Below, in pieces: positions 20,738-27,418 of a stretch of 64,000 nucleotides of DNA. The stretch's first letter is position 1; every line of letters begins with the position of its first letter. The DNA lies in contig NZ_LT707065.1 of assembly GCF_900156745.1 (NCBI RefSeq), positions 5,282,086-5,346,085 of the forward strand, read 5' to 3'. Origin of the DNA: Achromobacter sp. MFA1 R4. Its GTDB lineage: Bacteria > Pseudomonadota > Gammaproteobacteria > Burkholderiales > Burkholderiaceae_B. The position numbers and the translations under genes were made by a program. A model generated the notes under the pieces. The model made no database searches. It was not told the origin of the DNA and saw only the letters and a program-made list of their open reading frames with translations.

Positions 20738-21628
20738 ATGAGTACACCCAAAAGCGCCCAGACCGGCGACCGCCCGCACCCCACCCCGCCCATGCCCGGC
20801 CAGCATCTGGACGAGCAGCCAGGTGTCGAAGCCGACATGGCGCTCAAACCGCAGTACCAGGCGCCTGGCTACCAGGGCAGCGGCAAGCTGCAGGACAAGA
20901 TCGCGATCATCACCGGCGGCGATTCCGGCATCGGCCGGGCCGTTGCGGTGCTGTTCGCGCGCGAGGGCGCGGACGTCGCCGTCGCTTACCTGGACGAACA
21001 TGAAGACGCCCGCGAGACCAGCCAAGCCGTCCAGGCCGAAGGCCGCCAATGCCTGCTGATACCCGGCGACGTGCAGGACCCGGCGTTCTGCAACGAAGCT
21101 GTCGCGCAGGTCGTCAAGCATTTCGGCAAGCTCGACATCCTTGTCAATAACGCGGCCTATCAACAGCACACCGACACGTTGCCGGAGATCACCGACGAGA
21201 AATGGGACAGGACGCTGCGCACCAACATCACGGCCTATTTCTACATGGCGCGCGCGGCGCTGCCGCACCTGAAGGCCGGTGACGCAATCATCAATACGGG
21301 ATCGGTCACGGGCCTGAACGGCAGCGCCGCCCTGCTGGATTATTCGGCGACCAAGGGCGCCATCCACGCGTTCACGCGATCGCTGGCGGCCAATCTTGCC
21401 GGCCAGGGCATCCGCGTGAACGCCGTGGCGCCAGGCCCGGTCTGGACGCCGCTAAACCCGGCGGATCGCAGCGCCGAGGCCATCAAGTCGTTCGGCGCAA
21501 AGACCGACCTGGGCCGGCCCGCGCAACCGGAAGAAATTGCGCCCGCTTATGTGTTCCTGGCCTCGCCGCAATGCGCCAGCTACATCACCGGCATCGTGCT
21601 CCCCATCACGGGAAGCGCGGGCGACTGA
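20738..21628 (+). CDS. SDR oxidoreductase of the general-stress (YghA/GSP39) type
   Basis: 296-residue short-chain dehydrogenase. The cofactor motif TGGDSGIGRA follows a roughly 45-residue polar N-terminal extension typical of the general stress protein 39 / YghA group. NNAA and the catalytic YSATK are present, and the C-terminus ends in the usual ITG motif. Substrate unknown; it probably acts on aldehydes or alcohols. The start chosen has TGGGAGACCAC upstream; an in-frame ATG four codons earlier lies upstream of that site. A near-consensus sigma-54 promoter precedes it. Confidence 0.88.
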   Translation: MSTPKSAQTGDRPHPTPPMPGQHLDEQPGVEADMALKPQYQAPGYQGSGKLQDKIAIITGGDSGIGRAVAVLFAREGADVAVAYLDEHEDARETSQAVQAEGRQCLLIPGDVQDPAFCNEAVAQVVKHFGKLDILVNNAAYQQHTDTLPEITDEKWDRTLRTNITAYFYMARAALPHLKAGDAIINTGSVTGLNGSAALLDYSATKGAIHAFTRSLAANLAGQGIRVNAVAPGPVWTPLNPADRSAEAIKSFGAKTDLGRPAQPEEIAPAYVFLASPQCASYITGIVLPITGSAGD

Positions 21629-21693
21629 ACGCCCTGCCCGTCCCGGCGCCCGAATCCGCCGTGCCGCATCGCCGTGCCGACCCGCAGTGCCGC

Positions 21694-22317
21694 CTATTTT
21701 TGCGGCACGACCGAGGCCGGCGCCTCGCGGGAAGCCGGCGAGATCGCGGGCGCCTCGCCTTTGGGCGCGGGCTGGATCCTGTCCCCGTGGCCCGCGGGTT
21801 CCCCCACAAGCGTTCGGCTCATGGCGTAGTGGTCCCTCAGCATCGGCAATGTCCGGGCCGCGAATTGCCGGACCTGCGCATCCTCCGCTTCCTTGGCCGC
21901 GGTGTCGAACAACCGGTTGGCGATCGCATGGGCGTCCAACGCCGCTTTTTCGACGTACAGCTGGTCGAACGCGGCGCCCGTCATCGCCCGCAGCCGCTCC
22001 AGCGTGGCGCGGTCCGGTTCGGAAGGCTCATCCGGAAGCGACACATTCTTTGCCGCGGCCAGGGCCTTGATCTCCTGGTTGACGGCCGCATGCTGCGTCC
22101 GCATTTTCTCGGCAAACGTGCGCACCTGCGCATCCTTGGCGCGCTTTTCAGCCAGCGCCGCCGCCTGCACTTCGAACAGGCCCGATCCCGCGGCCGCCTG
22201 CAGGAATCGCGCATCGGACGCCGCCAGCTCCGCGGCCAGCACGGTCTGCGCCGCCCCGGCCAGCATGACGGCGGCCACAACCCATGCGGCAATGGAAGAT
22301 ATGCTGAGTCGCTTCAT
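21694..22317 (-). CDS. DUF4142 secreted protein (ferritin-like fold)
   Basis: 207-residue protein with a signal peptide (cleavage likely after VLAAE, around residue 28), then an all-helical domain with the DUF4142 pattern: FLQAAAGSGLFEVQ, AAKNVSLP, and HYAMSRTL near the end. Members are predicted periplasmic, ferritin-like and of unknown function. The ATG has CTGGAGACACCACG upstream. It lies 32 nt after the upstream membrane-protein gene and is therefore probably in the P4 operon. A longer open frame upstream of this ATG is an overlap artefact. Confidence 0.82.
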   Translation of the reverse strand: MKRLSISSIAAWVVAAVMLAGAAQTVLAAELAASDARFLQAAAGSGLFEVQAAALAEKRAKDAQVRTFAEKMRTQHAAVNQEIKALAAAKNVSLPDEPSEPDRATLERLRAMTGAAFDQLYVEKAALDAHAIANRLFDTAAKEAEDAQVRQFAARTLPMLRDHYAMSRTLVGEPAGHGDRIQPAPKGEAPAISPASREAPASVVPQK

Positions 22318-22349
22318 CGTGGTGTCTCCAGGCGTGCGGGCGGCAAGCG

Positions 22350-22940
22350 TCATTGGGCTGTCGTGGGCGCCTCGACGGGCCGTGGCGGGTCCAGGGGATC
22401 GAAATCCTGCCATTTGCCGTCCTGCCAGCGCCCGTTGGCGCGTTCGATGTCCGTGCCGCCCGCAGCGCGCAGGATCTGCCGCGCCTGCGCCTCGCGGCCC
22501 AGATCCACGTGCAGGGCCAGCATCACGCCGGCCTGACGCACCGGCGGATGCGAGGCGGCCGGTGCGCCCGGCGCGGTCCGCACCCGCTTCTTGCGGCCCA
22601 CCACCCACATGGCCCCCATCAGCGCGCCGATATAGGCGCCCACGCCGGCGGCGGCAATCGTGATGAAGATGGACGCGGCCAGGCGCGCCGCGATCAACCC
22701 GGCCAGCAAGGCGAACACCAGGCCCAGCAGCGAGGCGCCCGCCACCGCGCCGAAATGGCCGCCCTTGGCGTCCGGATCCGCCAGCCGGTCTCCGCCCAAC
22801 GGATAGCGGCCGTGCTCGCCCGCGATGCTGACGTAGAACGTATGGACGTCCTCTTCGGTATAGCCCTCGGCGAACAGCCTGCGGGCGGCCAGCGTGGCCT
22901 CGTCGAAGGTCTGGAACCGTGCAGCGACAATCAATGACAT
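22350..22940 (-). CDS. Stress-type membrane protein with glycine-zipper helices
   Basis: 196-residue protein. The N-terminal 45 residues (RFQTFDEATLAARRLFAEGYTE region) resemble the small alpha-beta domain found at the start of general stress proteins of the 17M/YflT type. Two Gly/Ala-rich membrane helices follow (about residues 62-115), then a basic and variable C-terminal tail. Not confidently assigned to a family. Start ATG has GGGAGACTGCC upstream. It is first gene of an operon with the DUF4142 gene, driven by sigma-54 promoter P4. Confidence 0.7.
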   Translation of the reverse strand: MSLIVAARFQTFDEATLAARRLFAEGYTEEDVHTFYVSIAGEHGRYPLGGDRLADPDAKGGHFGAVAGASLLGLVFALLAGLIAARLAASIFITIAAAGVGAYIGALMGAMWVVGRKKRVRTAPGAPAASHPPVRQAGVMLALHVDLGREAQARQILRAAGGTDIERANGRWQDGKWQDFDPLDPPRPVEAPTTAQ

Positions 22941-22973
22941 GGCAGTCTCCCGCGTGTGAATGCCCAGCAGGGA

Positions 22974-22987
22974 GCAACTTCCATACC
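22974..22987 (-). promoter_or_regulatory. Sigma-54 promoter P4 (membrane protein and DUF4142 operon)
   Basis: Minus strand GGGTATG-GAAG-TTGCT, matching the relaxed consensus TGGYAYR-N4-TTGCW except for the first base. Expected transcription start is near 22962, giving a 22-nt leader. It is back to back with P5. Confidence 0.7.
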
Positions 22988-23004
22988 CGGCCCGCCGCGC
23001 CCGC

Positions 23005-23018
23005 GGCACGGCGCTTGC
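23005..23018 (+). promoter_or_regulatory. Sigma-54 promoter P5 (acidic protein and DUF378 operon)
   Basis: CGGCACG-GCGC-TTGCT with exact GG-N10-GC spacing. Expected transcription start is near 23030, 61 nt before the ATG. Only 17 bp separate it from the oppositely directed P4. Confidence 0.8.
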
Positions 23019-23090
23019 TGCAAAACCGGGGCGAATCGATGGCGCGCGGATCCCGCGTACGCCCGATGCCGTCCCTACCTGGAGACCAGC

Positions 23091-23387
23091 ATGCCCCGTA
23101 TTCCCAACACCGATTTGCCCGACGACGACAGCGGCCGCCCGGATCTCGGCCCGAGCGATTCGTCGGATTCCGCCAGCGACCTGCCGCGCAACCGCGCCCA
23201 CACCGACAGCGATGCCCAGGGCACCGGCGAACGCGAAAGCGTGGAGCCGGACCTGCCCGATGAAGACGGCGCCGACGTCGCGCCGGACCGCGTCACCGAC
23301 GCGGATGAGGCCGGCATTTCGCGGGATGCCCCCGACCCGGTGCGCAACGGCGGACAGGCGGACGATACGCGTGGCGCCGGCCGCTGA
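23091..23387 (+). CDS. Small acidic disordered protein
   Basis: 98-residue protein with very high Asp, Pro, Ser, Arg and Gly content (starts MPRIPNTDLPDDDSG) and no hydrophobic segment. No known domain; intrinsic disorder expected. ATG is preceded by CTGGAGACCAGC. It is cotranscribed with the DUF378 gene 9 nt downstream. Function unknown. It belongs with the other hydrophilic small proteins under sigma-54 promoters here. Confidence 0.72.
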   Translation: MPRIPNTDLPDDDSGRPDLGPSDSSDSASDLPRNRAHTDSDAQGTGERESVEPDLPDEDGADVAPDRVTDADEAGISRDAPDPVRNGGQADDTRGAGR

Positions 23388-23396
23388 GGCAGGACG

Positions 23397-23699
23397 ATGG
23401 AGATTTCCCGCAACGAGGATCCGAGTGCCCAGGACGATCCCCCGGACGCCGAGCCCCAACCCGACGCCGAGGGGTCGCGGCGCGGCCTTTCGGTGCTGGA
23501 TTGGTCGGCGCTGATGGCGGTGGTGGCCGGCGGCCTGAACTGCGGCCTCATCGCCGCCGTCAACCTGGACGTGGCCGCCAAGCTCCTGCCGAATCCAACC
23601 GCCGCGCGGGTCGTGTACGGCGTGGTCGGACTGGCGGCATTGCATTGCGTCGTGCTGCTGTTCCGTCTGGCCGAGGAGGCGCGGGATGCGCCGGGCTAG
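23397..23699 (+). CDS. DUF378-type small membrane protein
   Basis: 100-residue protein with an acidic disordered first 30 residues, then two membrane helices separated by a short loop (LDWSALMAVVAGGLNCGL... and VVYGVVGLAALHCVVLLF). This is the DUF378/YuzA layout, with the characteristic GLN at the end of helix one. Function unknown. The extended acidic N-terminus is longer than the usual family. AGG precedes the ATG, and the gene follows the acidic protein closely. Confidence 0.78.
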   Translation: MEISRNEDPSAQDDPPDAEPQPDAEGSRRGLSVLDWSALMAVVAGGLNCGLIAAVNLDVAAKLLPNPTAARVVYGVVGLAALHCVVLLFRLAEEARDAPG

Positions 23700-23814
23700 G
23701 CGCCCCGCCAGGCTCCCCGCTACACGGGCTTCCGATTAGGCGCCCCGCTCCACGGACTTGCGGCCAGGCGCCCACGCTCCCGGCAGCCTGCGCCGCAGCG
23801 CAGGCCTGCATCCT

Positions 23815-24030
23815 TCAGTTCCCGTCCGGCCGCTTGCCCGGGTACTGGCCCCCCTCTTCAAATTCGGCCCCTTTGCGATTGGGCGTCTTGTCCGACTCGC
23901 GCTTGTAGGGTTGTTCCCCGGCCGACGGCTTGTCCGCGCCGAATTGGCCGCTCTGGCGGGCCGCCTCGGTGTCGTCCTTGGGCGTATTGGCCTTGGATTT
24001 TGCCGGCTGTTGTTCGCTGTGGGTGCTCAT
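23815..24030 (-). CDS. Small hydrophilic disordered protein
   Basis: 71-residue protein of K, E, Q, D, G and S with no hydrophobic segment (starts MSTHSEQQPAKSK). No known domain. ATG has CCAGGAGATGAATC upstream. It is driven by sigma-54 promoter P6 with a predicted 45-nt leader. Composition is hydrophilin-like; function unknown. Confidence 0.72.
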   Translation of the reverse strand: MSTHSEQQPAKSKANTPKDDTEAARQSGQFGADKPSAGEQPYKRESDKTPNRKGAEFEEGGQYPGKRPDGN

Positions 24031-24086
24031 GATTCATCTCCTGGATACGCGCCTGGCCGCCACTGCGGCCCGGCGACCCTGCATGC

Positions 24087-24100
24087 GCAAGCGGCGTGCC
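24087..24100 (-). promoter_or_regulatory. Sigma-54 promoter P6 (hydrophilic small gene)
   Basis: Minus strand AGGCACG-CCGC-TTGCG with exact GG-N10-GC spacing. Expected transcription start is near 24075. Confidence 0.78.
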
Positions 24101-24220
24101 TGACGCTCCCTGGCGCTGACCGGCGCTCTCCCGCGCTGACCGGCCCTGACAGACAAAACCCGGCAAACCTCGTTCAACCCAGCCAAGCCAGGCACAGCCA
24201 GGCAAACCCACACAAACCCA

Positions 24221-24234
24221 GGCACGCCGCTTGC
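24221..24234 (+). promoter_or_regulatory. Sigma-54 promoter P7 (secreted Cys-repeat gene)
   Basis: AGGCACG-CCGC-TTGCT with exact GG-N10-GC spacing. Expected transcription start is near 24246, 42 nt before the ATG. It diverges from P6, with 120 bp between the two elements. Confidence 0.8.
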
Positions 24235-24287
24235 TCTGTCCCTATCGGGTCCGCGTGCAATCGGACCAACTACCCAAGGAGTCAGTC

Positions 24288-24662
24288 ATGAAGCTGTCCA
24301 AAACGATTTGCCCCGCTTTTGCCCTGTGTCTGTCCGCCCTGGCCTTCTCGGCCACCGCCCAAACCGGCGCAGCCGGTGTGCGCACCGACGACCAGATCGA
24401 CAATCAGTACAAGATGGACAAGAAACAATGCGACGGGATGAAGGGCAACGCGAAGGACGTGTGCCAGCAGCAGGCCGAGGCGACGCGCGACAAGGCCAAG
24501 GCGGACGCCAAGGCGGCCAAGGAAAAGGCTGAGGCCTCGCATGACGCGGCCAAGGCGCGCAACGATGCCGACTACAAGGTCGGCAAGGAAAAATGCGACG
24601 CCATGTCCGGTAATGCCAAGGACGCCTGTATGGCCGACCTGAAGACCCGCTACAACAAGTAA
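24288..24662 (+). CDS. Secreted Lys/Ala-rich protein with two Cys-pair repeats
   Basis: 124-residue protein with a clear signal peptide (cleavage after FSATAQ, about residue 25). The mature part holds two copies of the pattern K-x-C-D-x-M-x-GNAKD-x-C, separated by a charged Ala/Lys-rich helix likely to form a coiled coil. The four Cys could make two disulfides in the periplasm. I do not recognise a named family. ATG has CAAGGAGTCAGTC upstream. It is a single-gene unit between sigma-54 promoter P7 and an intrinsic terminator. Confidence 0.78.
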   Translation: MKLSKTICPAFALCLSALAFSATAQTGAAGVRTDDQIDNQYKMDKKQCDGMKGNAKDVCQQQAEATRDKAKADAKAAKEKAEASHDAAKARNDADYKVGKEKCDAMSGNAKDACMADLKTRYNK

Positions 24663-24670
24663 TCAGGCAG

Positions 24671-24698
24671 CGGCCTGCCAGGCAGGCAGGCCGTTTTT
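24671..24698 (+). terminator. Intrinsic terminator after the Cys-repeat gene
   Basis: CGGCCTGCC and GGCAGGCCG form a 9-bp stem with a 5-nt loop, followed by TTTTT, starting 8 nt after the stop codon. Confidence 0.85.
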
Positions 24699-24711
24699 CC
24701 AGGCCGTATTT

Positions 24712-26097
24712 CTAGGCAGATTCCCGGGCGGCGTTGCCCGGCCGGGAATTTTCGCCCGGCAGTGTATAGCCCGCCGCGGCGTACTCTTCCAGGCGGTTGT
24801 ACAGCGTCTTGGGACTGATGCCCAACACGGCGGCCGCCTGTTTTTTCACGCCATTGCATCGCTCCAGCGTCGCCAGGATCAGGCGCCGGTCCGCTTCGGC
24901 CAGGGTCTCGCCAACGGGAACGCTGACCTGACTGCCCGCCGTCTCGCCCGTGGGCGACACCTGCGGCACCAGCATTTCCAGATCCATCACGTCGCCATCG
25001 GCCATGATGAAGGCGCGCCGCACAAAGTTCTTCAGCTCGCGCACATTGCCGGGCCATTCGTACTGCTCCAGGGCCGCGGCGGCCTCGGGCGAGAACAACT
25101 TGGTCTTGCCGGATTCCTCGTTCAGCGTCTGCAGGAAGCGTTCCGCCAGAAAGAGGATGTCGCTGCCGCGATCGCGCAAGGCGGGCAATTCAATGGGGAA
25201 CACGCTCAGCCGGTAGTACAGGTCCTCGCGCAACTTGCCCTCTTGGACGGCCTGCTCCGGGTTGCGGTTGGTGGCGGCAATGACCCGGATGTCACAGGCA
25301 ATCTCCCGATTGGTGCCCACGCGCATGAACTGCCCAGTCTCCAGGACGCGCAGCAGCTTGACCTGCAGGTCCAGCGGCATTTCGGTGACTTCGTCCAGGA
25401 ACAGGGTCCCGCCGTCGGCGCGCTCGAAATAGCCCTTGTGCTGGCGGTCGGCGCCGGTAAAACTGCCGCGCTCGTGCCCGAACATTTCGCTTTCGATCAG
25501 GTTGGGCGAAATCGCCCCGCAGTTGACCGCGATGAACGGCCGCTGGCGGCGCGGACTGAGTTCGTGGATGGCATGCGCAGCCAACTCCTTGCCGGTGCCG
25601 CTTTCGCCGATCAGCAAGGTGGTGACGTTGGTGGGCGCCACGCGCCCGATCTGGCGGTACAGCTCCAGCATGCGTTCGGATTTGCCGAACAGCTTGCCGA
25701 AGCGTCCAGGCTCTTCGAACGGGGTGCCGGGCATTTCGCCGCCCGAATTGGCCATGATGCGCTTGAGGATTTCCTCCAGGCGCTCCATGCAGATGGGCTT
25801 GACCAGATAGTCCGTCGCGCCCAGGCGCAAGGCCTGGACCGCGTTGTCCACCGTGCCGTGGCCGGTCATGACCACGACCTCGGCGCTGTGCACGGCAACG
25901 TTCTTGAAGATGTCCATCCCGCTGCCGCCCGGAAGGCGGACGTCAGTGAGCACCAGATCCGGCGCCTGTCGTTCGAGCTGGATCATGGCGTCCTTGACGC
26001 TGGCCGCCAAGGCCACTGTAAACCCGCTCTCGCGGCCGATTTCGGCCAATGTTTCGCGTATCGCGTCGTCGTCGTCAACGATAAGCAGGTGAGGCAT
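24712..26097 (-). CDS. NtrC-type sigma-54 response regulator (REC-AAA-HTH)
   Basis: 461-residue enhancer-binding protein. Receiver domain 1-118 with acidic pocket DDDD, phosphoacceptor D52, T78 and K100. AAA+ domain from about 137, with Walker A GESGTGK (164-170), the sigma-54 contact loop GSFTGA (211-216) and Walker B LFLDE (232-236). The Fis-type helix-turn-helix ends in [13 protein letters not shown]. All residues for ATP-driven open-complex formation are present. ATG has AACGGAGATAGC upstream. No kinase gene is adjacent; the soluble hybrid kinase at 29460-32456 is a candidate partner. It is likely an activator of the sigma-54 promoters in this region. Confidence 0.92.
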   Translation of the reverse strand: MPHLLIVDDDDAIRETLAEIGRESGFTVALAASVKDAMIQLERQAPDLVLTDVRLPGGSGMDIFKNVAVHSAEVVVMTGHGTVDNAVQALRLGATDYLVKPICMERLEEILKRIMANSGGEMPGTPFEEPGRFGKLFGKSERMLELYRQIGRVAPTNVTTLLIGESGTGKELAAHAIHELSPRRQRPFIAVNCGAISPNLIESEMFGHERGSFTGADRQHKGYFERADGGTLFLDEVTEMPLDLQVKLLRVLETGQFMRVGTNREIACDIRVIAATNRNPEQAVQEGKLREDLYYRLSVFPIELPALRDRGSDILFLAERFLQTLNEESGKTKLFSPEAAAALEQYEWPGNVRELKNFVRRAFIMADGDVMDLEMLVPQVSPTGETAGSQVSVPVGETLAEADRRLILATLERCNGVKKQAAAVLGISPKTLYNRLEEYAAAGYTLPGENSRPGNAARESA

Positions 26098-26153
26098 GCT
26101 ATCTCCGTTTCCCTTGCATAACCCTGAGGATAGTCACTATGGGGGCGGCCGGC

Positions 26154-26167
26154 GCAAATATTTGCCC
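26154..26167 (-). promoter_or_regulatory. Palindrome GCAAATATTTGC in the divergent activator intergenic region
   Basis: A perfect 12-bp palindrome (26154-26165) between the two divergent enhancer-binding-protein genes. Read on the minus strand with two more bases it gives GG-N10-GC (GGGCAA-ATAT-TTGC). The -24 half is too poor to call a sigma-54 promoter with confidence. It could equally be an operator. Confidence 0.35.
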
Positions 26168-26271
26168 GTTTCCACCAACGTTTTCGATTACTTGCAACTC
26201 GTCGCAATCTGAGCGGGGTCCGCCCTCTACGATGAGCCTGTCACAGGCCCGATTGGGGACTAGGAATCAGC

Positions 26272-27273
26272 ATGGCCACTCGTAACACCGCCACACGAAA
26301 TACCGCGCCACCCGCACTTTCCGCTTTTGCCGACACCAGCGGCATGTCGCCGCAGATGCGCAAACTGGGCAACCAGATCGCGCTGGCCGCGGCCACCGAC
26401 GCAAGCGTGTTCATTATCGGCGAAAGCGGCGCGGGAAAGGAAATCGTCGCCCGCGCCATCCATGAAGCCAGCGAGCGCCGCGACCAGCCTTTCGTGGCGG
26501 TCAATTGCGGGGCGATCAGCGGCTCGCTCGCCCACGCGGAACTGTTCGGCCATGAGAAAGGCAGCTTTACCGGCGCGGTGTCCCAGAACGCCGGCTATTT
26601 CGAGTACGCAAGCGGGGGCACGCTGTTCCTGGACGAAGTCACGGAAATGCCGCCCGACATGCAGGTCCACTTCCTGCGCGTACTGGAGGTGGGCACCTAT
26701 CAGCGCGTGGGCGGCACGGACCTGCTGCGCGCCAACGTGCGCGTCATCTGCGCCAGCAACCGGGATCCCGCGGCGTCGGTCGCCGACGGCAGGCTGCGGC
26801 AGGACTTCCTGCATCGCCTGCTGGTGATACCGCTGCGCGTGCCGCCGCTGCGCGAACGCGGCGACGATGTTTTGCTGCTGGCAAACCAGTTCCTGGATAC
26901 CTTGAACGCGCAGCACGGCACGCAGAAAACCTTTTCCCCGCACATGCTCGAGGCGATCAAGGCGCACGACTGGCCGGGCAACGTCCGTGAATTGCGCAAC
27001 GTGATCCAGCGCGCCTACATCATGGCCGACACCCAGCTCGATGCCGACCTGCTTTCGCGCAACCGCGGACCCAACCAGGCCCAGCTGCGCGACGGGTCGC
27101 TCAACTTCCCCGTGGGGATGCCGTTGGGCCGCGCGCAGCGCGAATTCATCCTGGCCACCCTCGCCCATCACGCGGGCGATAAGCGCCTGGCCGCGGAAAC
27201 CCTCGGCGTCAGCCTGAAGACCCTGTACAACCGGCTGGACATCTATGAAAAGGATGAGCCCGAGGCCGCTTGA
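26272..27273 (+). CDS. PspF-like sigma-54 activator without receiver domain
   Basis: 333-residue enhancer-binding protein that starts almost directly with the AAA+ domain. Walker A is GESGAGK (50-56), the sigma-54 loop GSFTGA is at 97-102, and Walker B LFLDE at 118-122. A Fis-type helix-turn-helix follows with [13 protein letters not shown]. Lacking REC or other sensory domain, it should be constitutively active or held by a separate inhibitor protein, as PspF is by PspA; no psp genes are visible. The recognition helix is nearly identical to that of the divergent NtrC-type protein, so both may bind the same sites. Next gene downstream is rpoN. Confidence 0.9.
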   Translation: MATRNTATRNTAPPALSAFADTSGMSPQMRKLGNQIALAAATDASVFIIGESGAGKEIVARAIHEASERRDQPFVAVNCGAISGSLAHAELFGHEKGSFTGAVSQNAGYFEYASGGTLFLDEVTEMPPDMQVHFLRVLEVGTYQRVGGTDLLRANVRVICASNRDPAASVADGRLRQDFLHRLLVIPLRVPPLRERGDDVLLLANQFLDTLNAQHGTQKTFSPHMLEAIKAHDWPGNVRELRNVIQRAYIMADTQLDADLLSRNRGPNQAQLRDGSLNFPVGMPLGRAQREFILATLAHHAGDKRLAAETLGVSLKTLYNRLDIYEKDEPEAA

Positions 27274-27310
27274 GCAGTTCTTACCGTCCCCTTGTAATAC
27301 TGGCCCAGCA

Positions 27311-27331
27311 CGGCGCGTTCCCGACGCGCCG
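27311..27331. promoter_or_regulatory. Inverted repeat upstream of the rpoN promoter
   Basis: CGGCGCG and CGCGCCG are separated by 7 nt and centred about 31 bp before the -24 element of the rpoN promoter. It is either a binding site or a hairpin that ends the upstream transcript; there is no T tract. Confidence 0.35.
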
Positions 27332-27350
27332 CTGCCCCGGGGAACAGACC

Positions 27351-27366
27351 TGGCACGATCTTTGCA
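27351..27366 (+). promoter_or_regulatory. Sigma-54 promoter P8 (rpoN)
   Basis: TGGCACG-ATCT-TTGCA is a full match to the sigma-54 consensus. Expected transcription start is near 27377, 42 nt before the TTG start of rpoN. Sigma-54 therefore probably drives its own gene. Confidence 0.88.
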
Positions 27367-27418
27367 TCTACTGATGGGATGAGCCGCTTTCCGGCGGCTG
27401 CCCCTTCAGGAGACTCGA

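Noticed and set aside
21687..21708. GTGCCGC/GCGGCAC hairpin at the end of the DUF4142 gene
   Set aside because: It overlaps the last codons and stop of the gene and has no T tract after the stem. Too weak to call a terminator.
22318..22977. Upstream extension of the DUF4142 frame to 427 residues
   Set aside because: The extension is an out-of-frame reading of the neighbouring membrane-protein gene. The signal peptide and Shine-Dalgarno place the start at 22317.
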